Shown: one piece after another, positions 1-6,834 of the stretch
How the letters are laid out: every line of letters starts with the position of its first letter
Numbering within the stretch: the stretch's first letter is position 1
From: Acidobacteriota bacterium
GTDB lineage: Bacteria > Acidobacteriota > Terriglobia > Terriglobales > Acidobacteriaceae
Length of the DNA stretch: 6,834 nt
Direction of reading: 5' to 3'
Assembly (NCBI GenBank): GCA_021841795.1
Contig: JAKCDN010000167.1
Location: 1 to 6,834, forward strand
Translations under genes and position numbers: made by a program
The notes under the pieces: generated by a model
Told to the model about the DNA's origin: nothing
What the model saw: the letters and a program-made list of their open reading frames with translations, nothing else
Databases searched by the model: none

Positions 1-69
1 CAACGATGAACGAGCGATGAAAGCGGCGGGAGCGCGATGGCGGCCGGACCGGATTCGATCGCACAGAGC

Positions 70-75
70 AGTATA
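70..75 (-). promoter_or_regulatory. Weak -10-like box in the left non-coding region
   Basis: TATACT on the minus strand sits in the only AT-rich patch of the left 231 bases and could be the -10 box for a gene beyond the left edge. No convincing -35 sequence is found 16-19 bases upstream. The rest of 1-176 shows no gene, tRNA or repeat I can support. Confidence 0.18.
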
Positions 76-176
76 GTTTGCCGGCGCGAGGCGCGGTGAG
101 GACTGGCAGGGCGCATGATCCGGCCAAGAGAACGGACGGGGACAGCACGCAAGACAGGATGCGGCGGACGGAGGGT

Positions 177-224
177 TTCGCGCTCCCGGCCTGTATCAAG
201 AGCGAGATGGGCCGGGAGCGCGAA
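177..224 (-). terminator. Terminator-like hairpin after gdhA
   Basis: Positions 177-191 and 210-224 are perfectly complementary: a 15-bp stem starting GAA/TTC at its base, with an 18-base loop, beginning 7 bases after the gdhA stop. The base after the stem on the minus strand is not followed by a run of T (it reads ACCCTCC), so this is a non-canonical, U-poor terminator or a 3'-end stabilising hairpin. Its position at the end of the cluster supports an operon-end role. Confidence 0.55.
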
Positions 225-231
225 GGATGGA

Positions 232-1491
232 TCAGGGATAGATGCCGCGAATCCTGACCGCCTCAGCGACGCGGCCGATGCCGAGCATATTGGCGGCGAT
301 GCGCATGGGCACCTTGCGGTCAAGATGGATCCGGAGCACGTCGGCGAAGGCGGTTTTCATGACGCGCTGGAGCCGGTTGTAGATGTCCTGGGCATCCCAG
401 AAGAGATGCTGCTCGTCCTGCACCCACTCGAAGTAGGACACGGTGACGCCGCCGGCGTTGCACAGGATGTCGGGAATGACGAAGACGCCTTTGCTCTCGA
501 GGATGCGATCGGCGGCGGGAGTGAGCGGACCATTGGCCGCCTCAGCAACGAGGCGCGCGCGCAGGACGCCGGCGTTATCGGCATGGATCATATTCTCAAG
601 CGCGGCGGGCACCAGGATGTCGCAGTCAACGGCGAGCAACTCGTGCGGCAGGATGGGCTCGCTCTCCGGGAAGCCGTCAACATGACCGCAGAGGGACTTC
701 ATGTGAATGAGCTGGGGGATGTTGAGGCCGCTGCGGTTGTAGACGCATCCGGTGGAGTCACTGACGGCGACGATTCTTGCGCCGGCATCGTAGAGCAACT
801 GCGCAGCGATGGAGCCGGCGTTGCCGAAGCCCTGGACGGCGACGGAGGCGCCTTGGAGCGGCATGCGCAGGTGTTCGCAGGCGGACTCGATGGTGTAAAA
901 GACGCCGCGCCCTGTGGCTTCATTGCGTCCGAGCGAGCCGCCCAGGCTGATGGGTTTGCCAGTGACGACGCCGGGAATGGCATAGCCCTTGGTCATGGAG
1001 TAGGTATCCATGATCCAGGCCATGGTCTGCGAGTTGGTGTAGACATCGGGCGCGGGGATGTCCTGCTCGGGGCCGATCAGGGGCAGGATGGCGCTGGTGT
1101 AGCGCCGGGTCATGCGTTCGAGCTCACCCTGGGACATCCGCTTGGGGTCGCAGGTGATGCCGCCCTTGGCGCCGCCAAAGGGGATGTTGACCACGGCGCA
1201 CTTCCAGGTCATCCAGGTGGCCAGGGCTTTGACTTCGTCGAGGGTGACCTGGGGATGGTAGCGGATGCCGCCCTTGGCGGGACCGCGCACCGAGCTGTGC
1301 TGCACGCGATGGCCTTCAAAGCGGTGGATGCTGCCGTCGTCCATGCGCACCGGCACGCTGACGGTAAGCACGCGTTCGGGACGCTTGATCATTTCGCGGG
1401 TGTTGTTGTCGAGCCCGATGGCGTCTGCCGCGGTATCGAAGTTTTCCATGGCAACGTCGCAGGCATTGTCTTGAACCAGTGTGGTTGGCAT
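232..1491 (-). CDS. gdhA: Glutamate dehydrogenase (Glu/Leu/Phe/Val dehydrogenase family, hexameric type)
   Basis: A 419-residue enzyme for the reversible oxidative deamination of glutamate to 2-oxoglutarate and ammonium with NAD(P). The substrate-binding domain has K73 (GPAKGGIRYH), K97 (WMTWKCA) and K109 (PFGGAKGGI). Their spacing of 24 and 12 matches K89, K113 and catalytic K125 of the Clostridium symbiosum enzyme. S352 in GGVTVSYFEW matches its S380. K73 and S352 contact the gamma-carboxylate of glutamate and are replaced in leucine dehydrogenases, so glutamate is the likely substrate. The Rossmann motif GFGNAG is at 221-226. The Asp after the second strand (VAVSDS, D245) does not settle NAD versus NADP. 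The start at 1491 has a full AAGGAGGA (1500-1507); a 57-codon upstream extension runs into ilvE and is rejected. The gene follows ilvE by 58 bases and probably regenerates 2-oxoglutarate for it. It is the last gene before the terminator-like hairpin. Confidence 0.95.
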   Translation of the reverse strand: MPTTLVQDNACDVAMENFDTAADAIGLDNNTREMIKRPERVLTVSVPVRMDDGSIHRFEGHRVQHSSVRGPAKGGIRYHPQVTLDEVKALATWMTWKCAVVNIPFGGAKGGITCDPKRMSQGELERMTRRYTSAILPLIGPEQDIPAPDVYTNSQTMAWIMDTYSMTKGYAIPGVVTGKPISLGGSLGRNEATGRGVFYTIESACEHLRMPLQGASVAVQGFGNAGSIAAQLLYDAGARIVAVSDSTGCVYNRSGLNIPQLIHMKSLCGHVDGFPESEPILPHELLAVDCDILVPAALENMIHADNAGVLRARLVAEAANGPLTPAADRILESKGVFVIPDILCNAGGVTVSYFEWVQDEQHLFWDAQDIYNRLQRVMKTAFADVLRIHLDRKVPMRIAANMLGIGRVAEAVRIRGIYP

Positions 1492-1499
1492 TGGAATTA

Positions 1500-1507
1500 T
1501 CCTCCTT
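1500..1507 (-). promoter_or_regulatory. Full-consensus Shine-Dalgarno of gdhA
   Basis: AAGGAGGA on the minus strand, a near-complete match to the 16S anti-Shine-Dalgarno sequence, 8 bases before the ATG at 1491. It is the strongest ribosome site in the window. It settles the start and suggests that gdhA is translated well independently of ilvE. Confidence 0.75.
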
Positions 1508-1549
1508 GCCCGGGCCGCGCGGCCGACGCATGGCGGCGTCTGAAGGGGC

Positions 1550-2536
1550 TCAGGCCAAGCTGGTTTCGCCGGCGAGCGCGGTCTGAGGCGCGCCGGCCGA
1601 GTCTGGGTTGTAAACCGGGAGCAGCCAACGGCGGTAGGCGGGGATGCGTCCGCGCGCGGCATCGACGTAGGCCTGGCGGAGCCTGCGCGTAACCGCGCCG
1701 ATGCTCCCTGCGCCGACGGCGCGATGGTCGACGCGGGTTACCGGAGCCACGCCGACCGCGGTTCCGGTGAAGAACAGCTCGTCGCAGATGTAGAGCTCGC
1801 TGCGGTCGATGGGGCGCTCGACGATCTCGATGCCGAGCTCGCGGACGGCCAGTTCCATGATGGAGTCGCGCGTGATGCCTTCGAGCACGTTTTCACAGAG
1901 GGGCGGGGTGACGAGCCGGCCCCTGCGCATCATGAAGAGGTTGCAGCTTGCGCCTTCAGCGACGTGGCCGCTCTGGTTGAGCAGGATGGCTTCGTCGAAT
2001 CCGGAGCGGCGGGCCTCATCGCCGGCCAGGGCACTGTTCGCATAGGCGCCGCAGATCTTGCCGCGCGGCGGAATGGCGTTGTCGTCGATGCGCCGCCAGG
2101 AGCTGACGCCGGCGTGAATTCCATTTTCGCTGTGCAGGTATTCGCCGAAGGGCAGCGCAACAATGAAGAAGGCGTCCTGATCGTCGATGGCGACGCCGAT
2201 GCGCTCGGCGGATTTGTAGGCGAGCGGGCGGATGTAGAGGTCAGTGCAGAAACCGTTGCGGCGCGCGAGCTCGGCGGTGATCGCGGCGAGTTGATCGGCG
2301 GAGAGCGGGACGTCGATGCGCAGAATGGAGCAGTTCTGCTTCCAGCGTTGATAGTGGCAGCTCGGCCGCATGACAAAAAGCTGCCGGTCCTCGGGGTTCC
2401 AGTAGGCGCGAATGCCCTCGAAGACACCGGTTCCATAGTGCAGGGCGTGGGTCAGGATTCCGATGCGCGCGTCGCGCATGGGAATATATTGCCCGTTGAA
2501 GTAGACGATCACATTGGGATCGACATCGGCTTTCAT
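1550..2536 (-). CDS. ilvE: Branched-chain amino acid aminotransferase (class IV)
   Basis: A 328-residue fold-type IV PLP enzyme that transfers the amino group between Val/Leu/Ile and 2-oxoglutarate. Visible marks: an N-terminal YFNGQYIP start, HYGTGVFEGIRAY (33-45), the expected PLP lysine at 160 in GKICGAYANSALA, and the class IV signature from EGASCNLF (194-201) through T210 to LEGITR (218-223). The GAY form after the lysine, in place of the GNY of E. coli IlvE, is found in a recognised branch of the family. The length is close to the usual 300-310, with about 18 extra residues at the C-terminus. The start at 2536 has AGAGG 6 bases upstream; a 56-codon extension to 2704 lies over the end of the beta-gamma gene and is rejected. 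It sits 79 bases after the oxidoreductase genes and supplies or consumes their 2-oxoacid. D-amino acid aminotransferase and aminodeoxychorismate lyase share the fold, but the sequence and context favour IlvE. Confidence 0.93.
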   Translation of the reverse strand: MKADVDPNVIVYFNGQYIPMRDARIGILTHALHYGTGVFEGIRAYWNPEDRQLFVMRPSCHYQRWKQNCSILRIDVPLSADQLAAITAELARRNGFCTDLYIRPLAYKSAERIGVAIDDQDAFFIVALPFGEYLHSENGIHAGVSSWRRIDDNAIPPRGKICGAYANSALAGDEARRSGFDEAILLNQSGHVAEGASCNLFMMRRGRLVTPPLCENVLEGITRDSIMELAVRELGIEIVERPIDRSELYICDELFFTGTAVGVAPVTRVDHRAVGAGSIGAVTRRLRQAYVDAARGRIPAYRRWLLPVYNPDSAGAPQTALAGETSLA

Positions 2537-2549
2537 GGCACACCTCTGA

Positions 2550-2565
2550 GGCGGCAGTCGCCGCC
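2550..2565 (-). promoter_or_regulatory. Small GC hairpin just before the ilvE ribosome site
   Basis: On the minus strand GGCGGC-GACT-GCCGCC forms a perfect 6-bp stem with a 4-base loop, ending 2 bases before the AGAGG of ilvE. A further palindrome, GTTCCGGAAC, lies immediately upstream (2567-2576). These may influence mRNA stability or translation of ilvE, or be chance in GC-rich DNA. No U-tract follows, so it is not a classical terminator. Confidence 0.3.
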
Positions 2566-2615
2566 GGTTCCGGAACGGGCCCGCAAGCAGCGCGGATTGC
2601 AGACCGGCGCAACCT

Positions 2616-4076
2616 TCACCCCTCCGCGAGCGCCTGCCGCAGCAGTTCCCTTCCCCGCGCAATGGCGCGCTCGTCCAGTTCCACCCAGCGGGGATTTTTG
2701 ACAAGGCGGCGCAGGGCCGCGCCGATGCTCTGGCGGGGCAGAATCGCGGCGATCTCCAGCACGGCTCCGAGCATGATCATGTTGGCGGCGCGCTTGTCGC
2801 CCATCGCGTCGGCCAGGCGCGTAAAGGGCAGAGCGAGCACGCGCACGCCCTGACGCCGGCAGTCGGCGGGAAACTCGTCGCCGTTGTAGATGACCCACCC
2901 GCCGGGACGCACACTGAGGTCGAACTTGCGCAGCGAGGGCTCGTTCATGGCGACGAGCACGCCGGGCGTTGCGACCAGGGGCGAGTCGATGGCTCCGCGC
3001 GCGATGCGGACGTGACAGTTGGAGGTTCCGGACCGCATCTCAGGGCCGTAGGAAGGCAGCCACGAGACCTCGAGACCCGCATCGAGCCCGGCCTCGGCCA
3101 GCACTTCTCCGAGCAACAGAACACCCTGGCCGCCGAAGCCGGCGATGCGCACCTGCAGATCGACCGGGAGATCGCCGGAGAGGGCGTGGGCGTGACCTTC
3201 AGGCAGGTCCTGATCGGCCACGCCGAGAAGATGGGGGAGATCGGCCAGGGTGGGAGCTGCAGAAGGCGGCGGCGCGGGCAGACGATCGTGCGCGCGATCC
3301 ACAAAGACACCGAGCGGGAAGGTCTTCTCCATCACATCGCGGACCCAATGCTGGGCATCGACGGGAGACATCTTCCAGATGGTCGGACAGGGCGAGAGCA
3401 CCTCGATGAGCGAGAAGCCGAGCCCACGCACCTGATATTCAATCCCACGCCGGATGGCGCGGGCGGCCTGCACGATCTGCCGGTTGTCGCCCAGGCCAAC
3501 GCGCTCGATGTAGACCGGGGCATCGAGGGTGGCCAGCAGTTCGCTGACGTGGAGGGGATAGCCCTCGCGCGCGGCGCTGCGACCGTTGGGCGTGGTGGTG
3601 CTCTTCTGACCGAGCAGCGTGGTGGGAGCGGCCTGTCCGCCGGTCATGGAATAGATGGCGTTGTTGACGAAGATCACGGTGATGTTTTCGCCGCGGTTGG
3701 CGGCGTGGAGAATCTCGGCCGAGCCGATGGCGGAGAGATCTCCGTCGCCCTGGTAGCTAATGACGATGCCGTGGGGTCGGCTGCGCCGAATGGCGGTGGC
3801 CACGGCGGGCGCGCGGCCGTGCGCGGCCTGCACGTTGCCCACGTCGAAGTAGTAATAAGTAAAGACGGAGCAGCCCACGGGACCGACCATGATGCTGCGA
3901 TCCTGCACGCCGAGCTCGTCGATGGCGGCGGCGACCATCTTATGAATGGTTCCGTGGCCGCAGCCGGGACAGAAGTGGGTCTGATGCTGCAGCTCTTCCT
4001 TGCGCTCGTAGCGGGGATAGAACGACCTGGCTTTGCCGCGCACAACTTCGTATTCCGCAAGCGATGAATCAGGCAT
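2616..4076 (-). CDS. 2-oxoacid:ferredoxin oxidoreductase, fused beta (thiamine diphosphate-binding) and gamma subunits
   Basis: A 486-residue fusion. Residues about 1-257 are the beta subunit: CPGCGHG (36-42), PVGCSVF (66-72), and the thiamine diphosphate/Mg site, with GDGD at 110-113 and NN at 138-139 in [12 protein letters not shown]. Residues about 258-305 form a proline- and alanine-rich linker. Residues about 306-482 are the gamma subunit, with [16 protein letters not shown] (311-326) and [19 protein letters not shown] (341-359). Together with the alpha and ferredoxin subunits this completes the enzyme, so a separate gamma gene is not needed and none is seen. The start at 4076 overlaps the vorB stop (ATGCCTGA) and has AGAGGAG 10 bases upstream. 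The ORF extends 59 codons further upstream, but that part is vorB read out of frame. VOR-like wording around [17 protein letters not shown] favours branched-chain oxoacids, though 2-oxoglutarate or pyruvate cannot be excluded from sequence alone. The frame is intact throughout. Confidence 0.93.
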   Translation of the reverse strand: MPDSSLAEYEVVRGKARSFYPRYERKEELQHQTHFCPGCGHGTIHKMVAAAIDELGVQDRSIMVGPVGCSVFTYYYFDVGNVQAAHGRAPAVATAIRRSRPHGIVISYQGDGDLSAIGSAEILHAANRGENITVIFVNNAIYSMTGGQAAPTTLLGQKSTTTPNGRSAAREGYPLHVSELLATLDAPVYIERVGLGDNRQIVQAARAIRRGIEYQVRGLGFSLIEVLSPCPTIWKMSPVDAQHWVRDVMEKTFPLGVFVDRAHDRLPAPPPSAAPTLADLPHLLGVADQDLPEGHAHALSGDLPVDLQVRIAGFGGQGVLLLGEVLAEAGLDAGLEVSWLPSYGPEMRSGTSNCHVRIARGAIDSPLVATPGVLVAMNEPSLRKFDLSVRPGGWVIYNGDEFPADCRRQGVRVLALPFTRLADAMGDKRAANMIMLGAVLEIAAILPRQSIGAALRRLVKNPRWVELDERAIARGRELLRQALAEG

Positions 4077-5180
4077 GGGCCATCCGCTCCTCTCGAAGAG
4101 ATTGAGATGCGTGCGTATCGTGCGCGATCCCCTCGCGGCGCGCCAGCTCATGGACGCGGCGCAACACCTCGTCGTGCGAGGGCACATTGCCGCCCATGCG
4201 GTTGAGAAATTCGACGGGCCGGGCGCCATTGAGGGCCAGCCTGACGTCTTCAAGCATCTGGCCGTTGCTCATCTCGACGACGACGAAGAGGCGCGCACTG
4301 AGGGCCAGCCGCTCCAACTGCGCGACCGGGAAGGGATAGAGCGAGATGGGGCGCAAGATGCCGACCTTGAGGCCGCAGGCGCGGGCCTCGGCAGTGACGG
4401 CTTTAAGGATGCGGCCGACGATGCCGTAACCGACGAGCACGATCTCGGCGTCGGCGGTAAGCCATTGTTCGGCGCGGGCCTCGCGCTGCTCGGCGAGCTT
4501 GTACTTGGCCTGAAGATCGCGATTATGCCCTTCGAGGTCGTCCTGATCGAGATGCAGCGAGGAGATGAGATTGTTGCGCGTGGCGGCCGTGCCGGCGACG
4601 GCCCAGGAAGGCAGACGGGGCGGCGTGGCCGACTGAGTAAAGGCGACCGGCTCCATCATCTGGCCGATGAAGCCGTCGGCCATGAGCACGACGGGATTGC
4701 GGTAGCGGTCGGCGAGATCGAAGGCCAGCGCGGTAAGGTCAGCCATCTCCTGGACAGAGTGCGGAGCGAGGACGAGAGTGCGATAGTTGCCATGGCCGCC
4801 GCCTTTGACGACCTGGTGATAGTCGCTCTGCTCGGCGGCGATGTTGCCCAGGCCGGGACCGCCGCGGGTGATGTCGGCAATGACACAGGGCAGTTCCGCG
4901 CCGGCCATGTAACTGATGCCCTCCTGCATGAGGCTGATGCCGGGGCCGCTGGAGGCGGTCATGGCGCGCACGCCGGCCGCGGCGGCGCCGTAGAGCATGT
5001 TGATGGCGGCGACCTCGCTTTCCGCCTGCACATAGACGCCACCGGTTTCCGGCATAAAAAGCGCCGCGGCCTCGGCGATTTCGCTGGCGGGCGTGATGGG
5101 ATAGCCGTAGAAGGCGCGGCATCCGGCGAGGATGGCGCTTTTGACGATGGCTTCGTTGCCTTCATCAGTTGCTTGCGCAT
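4069..5180 (-). CDS. vorB: VorB-type 2-oxoacid:ferredoxin oxidoreductase alpha subunit, with apparent frameshift at codon 7/8
   Basis: The alpha subunit, carrying the pyrimidine-binding and C-terminal transketolase-like domains of a thiamine-diphosphate enzyme that turns branched-chain 2-oxoacids plus CoA into acyl-CoA, CO2 and reduced ferredoxin. Family marks, numbered on the frame-corrected 370-residue protein: YPITP (27-31), the conserved ESE (54-56), SGPG (78-81), RGGPGLGN (106-113), then KGGGHGNY and GQMMEP, which are typical of the VorB group rather than 2-oxoglutarate-specific KorA. The oddity is at the start. The ATG at 5180 has GGAG 8 bases upstream and gives MRKQLMK, the expected N-terminus, but the following [10 protein letters not shown] lies in a different frame. 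One extra G at 5159-5160 would join them. The downstream frame is open back to 5340, but that stretch is only the ferredoxin gene read out of frame and has no start with a ribosome site. Either a sequence error or a real mutation fits. The stop overlaps the start of the beta-gamma gene by 8 bases. Confidence 0.85.
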
Positions 5181-5449
5181 GCGACGGTCTCCGGAGCGGA
5201 TGTGGCCAGAGCTGGCGTGGCGAGGCGCAGCACGGTAATGGCGCCCGGCTCAGGGCACACCATGAAGCAGACGCCGCAGGCGGTGCAGCCCGAGCCCTTG
5301 TAGAAAGCAGTGCGATAGCCGAAGTGATTGAGCCGTTCACTCATGGAGATGACGCGAGGCGGGCAGGCTTCGATACAAAGGCCGCAGCCCTTGCACTCTT
5401 CGTCGTCGATGCGCAACAGGCCGCGATCCGGTTTTTTTTCGTCGGTCAT
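5165..5449 (-). CDS. 2[4Fe-4S] ferredoxin-type subunit (delta) of a 2-oxoacid:ferredoxin oxidoreductase
   Basis: A 94-residue protein with two CxxCxxCxxxC motifs: C19, C22, C25, C29 and C55, C58, C61, C65, each last cysteine followed by proline. This is the bacterial 8Fe ferredoxin fold, with an insertion of about 25 residues between the motifs, as is usual for the delta subunits of VOR/KOR enzymes. Its likely job is to pass electrons from the thiamine site of the alpha/beta subunits to external ferredoxin. The ORF can start at 5458, but there GGAGG is only 1 base from the ATG. The ATG at 5449 (MTDEKK) has 10 bases of spacing and is preferred. The tail after C65 (about 29 residues, rich in Ala/Thr/Pro) is low in complexity and overlaps the start of the next gene by 16 bases, which implies translational coupling. 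It lies 41 bases after the CoA-transferase stop. A stand-alone ferredoxin is possible, but the gene order argues for a subunit. Confidence 0.9.
   Translation of the reverse strand: MTDEKKPDRGLLRIDDEECKGCGLCIEACPPRVISMSERLNHFGYRTAFYKGSGCTACGVCFMVCPEPGAITVLRLATPALATSAPETVACASN
5189..5192 (-). promoter_or_regulatory. Shine-Dalgarno of vorB, inside the ferredoxin gene
   Basis: GGAG on the minus strand, 8 bases before the ATG at 5180. It marks the native vorB start and so supports the view that the change of frame seven codons later is a lesion rather than a mis-called start. A second ATG at 5165, overlapping the ferredoxin stop as TGATG, is in the same frame and would suffer the same shift. Confidence 0.6.
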
Positions 5450-5459
5450 TTTCTTCATT

Positions 5460-5464
5460 CCTCC
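5460..5464 (-). promoter_or_regulatory. Shine-Dalgarno of the ferredoxin subunit (decides its start)
   Basis: GGAGG on the minus strand lies 10 bases before the ATG at 5449 but only 1 base before the ATG at 5458. The spacing favours the downstream start, so the protein should begin MTDEKK. Confidence 0.7.
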
Positions 5465-5490
5465 GCGTGGGCCGGGGTTTACGGGCCGGG

Positions 5491-6813
5491 CTAGTCGAGA
5501 ACGGGTTCGAACTTTCGTTCCAAGTAGTGCGCGCGCACGGCAAAGTCCTCGAGCTCGGAGCGGAAGCGCGGATCGGCGATGGCGATGAGCGCCTCAGCGC
5601 GTTCGCGGAGGGTTTTGCCGTGCAGATAGGCAATGCCATGCTCGGTGACGACATAGTGCACGTCAGCGCGCGAGGTCACGACGCCCGCGCCGGGCTCGAG
5701 CATGGGAACGATGCGAGAGATGGAGCCGCCGCGGGCAGTCGCGGGCAGGGCGATGATCGGAACGCCGCCCGTGGAGCGCGCAGCGCCGCGAATGAAGTCC
5801 ACCTGTCCGCCAAAGCCGCTGTAGGGGCGTGTTCCCAGAGAATCGGCGCAGACCTGGCCGGTCAGATCCACCTGAATGGCTCCATTAATGGCGACCATGC
5901 GATCGTTCCGGGCCACGACAAACGGATCATTGGTGTAGCTGACGAGGCGGAACTCGAAGGCCGGGTTCTGATGGATGTAGTCGAAGAGCCGCCGGGCGCC
6001 GAGCGCGAATGAGGCCACGGCCTTGCCGCGGTGCAGGGTTTTGCGCGCGCCGTTGATGACGCCGGACTCCATGAGATCGATGACGCCGTCGGAGACCATC
6101 TCGGTATGAATGCCAAGGTCGCGCTTGTCACCGAGGCAATGCAGCACAGCATCGGAGATGCCGCCGATGCCGGTTTGCAGCGTGGCGCCGTCGGGGATGA
6201 GACGGGCGACGTTGCACGCCACGCGCATATGCACCTCCGTTGCAGGCTCGGCATCCAGTTCGAGCAGCGGGCGGTCGGTTTCAACGACAGACGAGATGCC
6301 GGCGATGTGGACCGCGGTATCACCGTGGGTGCGCGGCATCTGCCGGTTGACTTCAGCGATGACGACGGGCGCGCAACGCCGAGCAGTCTGGGTGCAGTCA
6401 ACGGTGGTGCCCAGGGTCATGAAGCCGTGCGCATCGGGGGGAGATACCTGCATCAGCACAACGTCGAGGGGCAGCGCACCGGTCTCAAAGAGGCTCTCGA
6501 TCTCGCTCAGGAAGATGGGCGTGTAATCGGCGCGGCCGTCACAGACCGCCGCGCGCACATTTTCGCCAAGGAACAGGCCGCGATGGCGGAAACGGCCCTC
6601 ATACTCCGGCCGCGTGTAGTCGGCGGCGCCCAGAGTCTTCATATGGATGATTTCGACATGGCGCAACTCGGGGGCGCGAGCGACGAGAGCATCGACGAGA
6701 ACGGAAGGGGTTCCGCAGCCGGACTGGATCCAAATGCGAGCGCCGGATGCGACGGCCATGAGCGCCTGGGCGGCGCTCATGCGCTTGCGCTCGTATTCCT
6801 CGGTCCAGGTCAT
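5491..6813 (-). CDS. Acetyl-CoA hydrolase/transferase family protein (4-hydroxybutyrate CoA-transferase-like)
   Basis: A 440-residue protein of the family I CoA-transferase/acetyl-CoA hydrolase group, which moves CoA between an acyl-CoA and a free acid (often acetate) through a glutamyl-CoA thioester, or hydrolyses the acyl-CoA. It is probably cytosolic, as no signal peptide or membrane segment is visible. The N-terminal half carries the acetyl-CoA hydrolase domain. The motif LGIHTEM puts the expected catalytic glutamate at residue 238, and [13 protein letters not shown] (residues 333-345) matches the CoA-site loop of the C-terminal domain, followed by [14 protein letters not shown] (388-401). 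The length is normal for the family. I chose the ATG at 6813 over one six codons upstream because GGAGG (6823-6827) lies 9 bases before it. It is the first gene of the cluster in view. Next to a branched-chain oxoacid oxidoreductase, its substrate may be isobutyryl-, isovaleryl- or 2-methylbutyryl-CoA, but that is inferred from context. Residues that would separate transferase from hydrolase cannot be judged here. Confidence 0.9.
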   Translation of the reverse strand: MTWTEEYERKRMSAAQALMAVASGARIWIQSGCGTPSVLVDALVARAPELRHVEIIHMKTLGAADYTRPEYEGRFRHRGLFLGENVRAAVCDGRADYTPIFLSEIESLFETGALPLDVVLMQVSPPDAHGFMTLGTTVDCTQTARRCAPVVIAEVNRQMPRTHGDTAVHIAGISSVVETDRPLLELDAEPATEVHMRVACNVARLIPDGATLQTGIGGISDAVLHCLGDKRDLGIHTEMVSDGVIDLMESGVINGARKTLHRGKAVASFALGARRLFDYIHQNPAFEFRLVSYTNDPFVVARNDRMVAINGAIQVDLTGQVCADSLGTRPYSGFGGQVDFIRGAARSTGGVPIIALPATARGGSISRIVPMLEPGAGVVTSRADVHYVVTEHGIAYLHGKTLRERAEALIAIADPRFRSELEDFAVRAHYLERKFEPVLD

Positions 6814-6834
6814 TCTGAATCGCCTCCGCAACAG

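Noticed and set aside
1..64. A short minus-strand frame from a GTG at 64 running off the left edge
   Set aside because: There is no Shine-Dalgarno sequence, the product would be Arg/Ser/Pro-rich without any recognisable feature, and it is too short to judge.
45..65. GATCGAATCC on the minus strand, resembling a tRNA T-loop
   Set aside because: The flanking bases do not form a T-stem, and no acceptor or anticodon arms can be drawn around it.
1513..1524. 12-base palindrome GGCCGCGCGGCC between ilvE and gdhA
   Set aside because: It is a simple G/C self-complementary stretch of the kind expected by chance at this base composition, with no U-tract and no second copy noticed.
115..1692. A 525-codon open frame on the plus strand opposite gdhA and the end of ilvE
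   Set aside because: It mirrors gdhA in GC-rich DNA, has no recognisable domain, is rich in Gly/Ala/Asp/His as expected for antisense translation, and the minus-strand gene has all its catalytic residues.
1724..5238. Long plus-strand open frames at 1724-2701, 3012-4067 and 4033-5238
   Set aside because: These are antisense shadows of ilvE, the beta-gamma gene and vorB. They show no family motif, and their composition is typical of the reverse strand of GC-rich genes.
5181..5340. Extension of vorB upstream to an ATG at 5340
   Set aside because: The extension is the ferredoxin gene read out of frame, resembles no VorB N-terminus, and lacks a ribosome site. A frameshift after MRKQLMK explains the data better.
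5471..5490. Repeated CCCGGCCC motif between the CoA-transferase and ferredoxin genes
   Set aside because: Two short GC-rich copies in a 41-base gap are not enough to support an operator or repeat element.

Overview
The window is a GC-rich bacterial segment that reads almost entirely on the minus strand. It holds one compact gene cluster of six genes, in transcription order from the right edge to the left: an acyl-CoA hydrolase/CoA-transferase (5491-6813); a two-cluster [4Fe-4S] ferredoxin subunit (5165-5449); a VorB-type 2-oxoacid:ferredoxin oxidoreductase alpha subunit (4069-5180, apparently frameshifted close to its start); a fused beta-gamma subunit of the same enzyme (2616-4076); a branched-chain amino acid aminotransferase (1550-2536); and a hexameric-type glutamate dehydrogenase (232-1491). 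The oxidoreductase genes overlap or nearly touch. The spacers elsewhere are 41, 79 and 58 bases, and each start has a purine-rich Shine-Dalgarno sequence. A perfect 15-bp hairpin lies 7 bases after the last stop codon. This looks like a single operon whose promoter lies beyond the right edge.

The genes fit one pathway. The aminotransferase interconverts branched-chain amino acids and their 2-oxoacids, using 2-oxoglutarate/glutamate. Glutamate dehydrogenase recycles glutamate to 2-oxoglutarate with release of ammonium. The ferredoxin oxidoreductase interconverts branched 2-oxoacids plus CoA with acyl-CoA, CO2 and reduced ferredoxin. The CoA-transferase/hydrolase links the acyl-CoA to the free acid. 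Run forward this is amino-acid oxidation (valine, leucine or isoleucine to branched short-chain acids). Run backward it is assimilation of branched short-chain acids into amino acids by reductive carboxylation. The sequence does not decide the direction.

The organism is probably an anaerobe or facultative anaerobe, or has low-oxygen metabolism, because the VOR-type enzyme depends on ferredoxin. The high GC and overall style would suit Acidobacteriota or a similar phylum, but this is only a guess. No mobile element, CRISPR array, tRNA or rRNA was seen. The left 231 bases hold no gene I can support, only the terminator-like hairpin and a weak -10-like sequence.

The points most worth a second look are the one-base frameshift at the start of the alpha subunit gene, the beta-gamma fusion, and the grouping of a complete, potentially reversible branched-chain pathway. 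Nothing here requires a wholly new system: each protein belongs to a known family.
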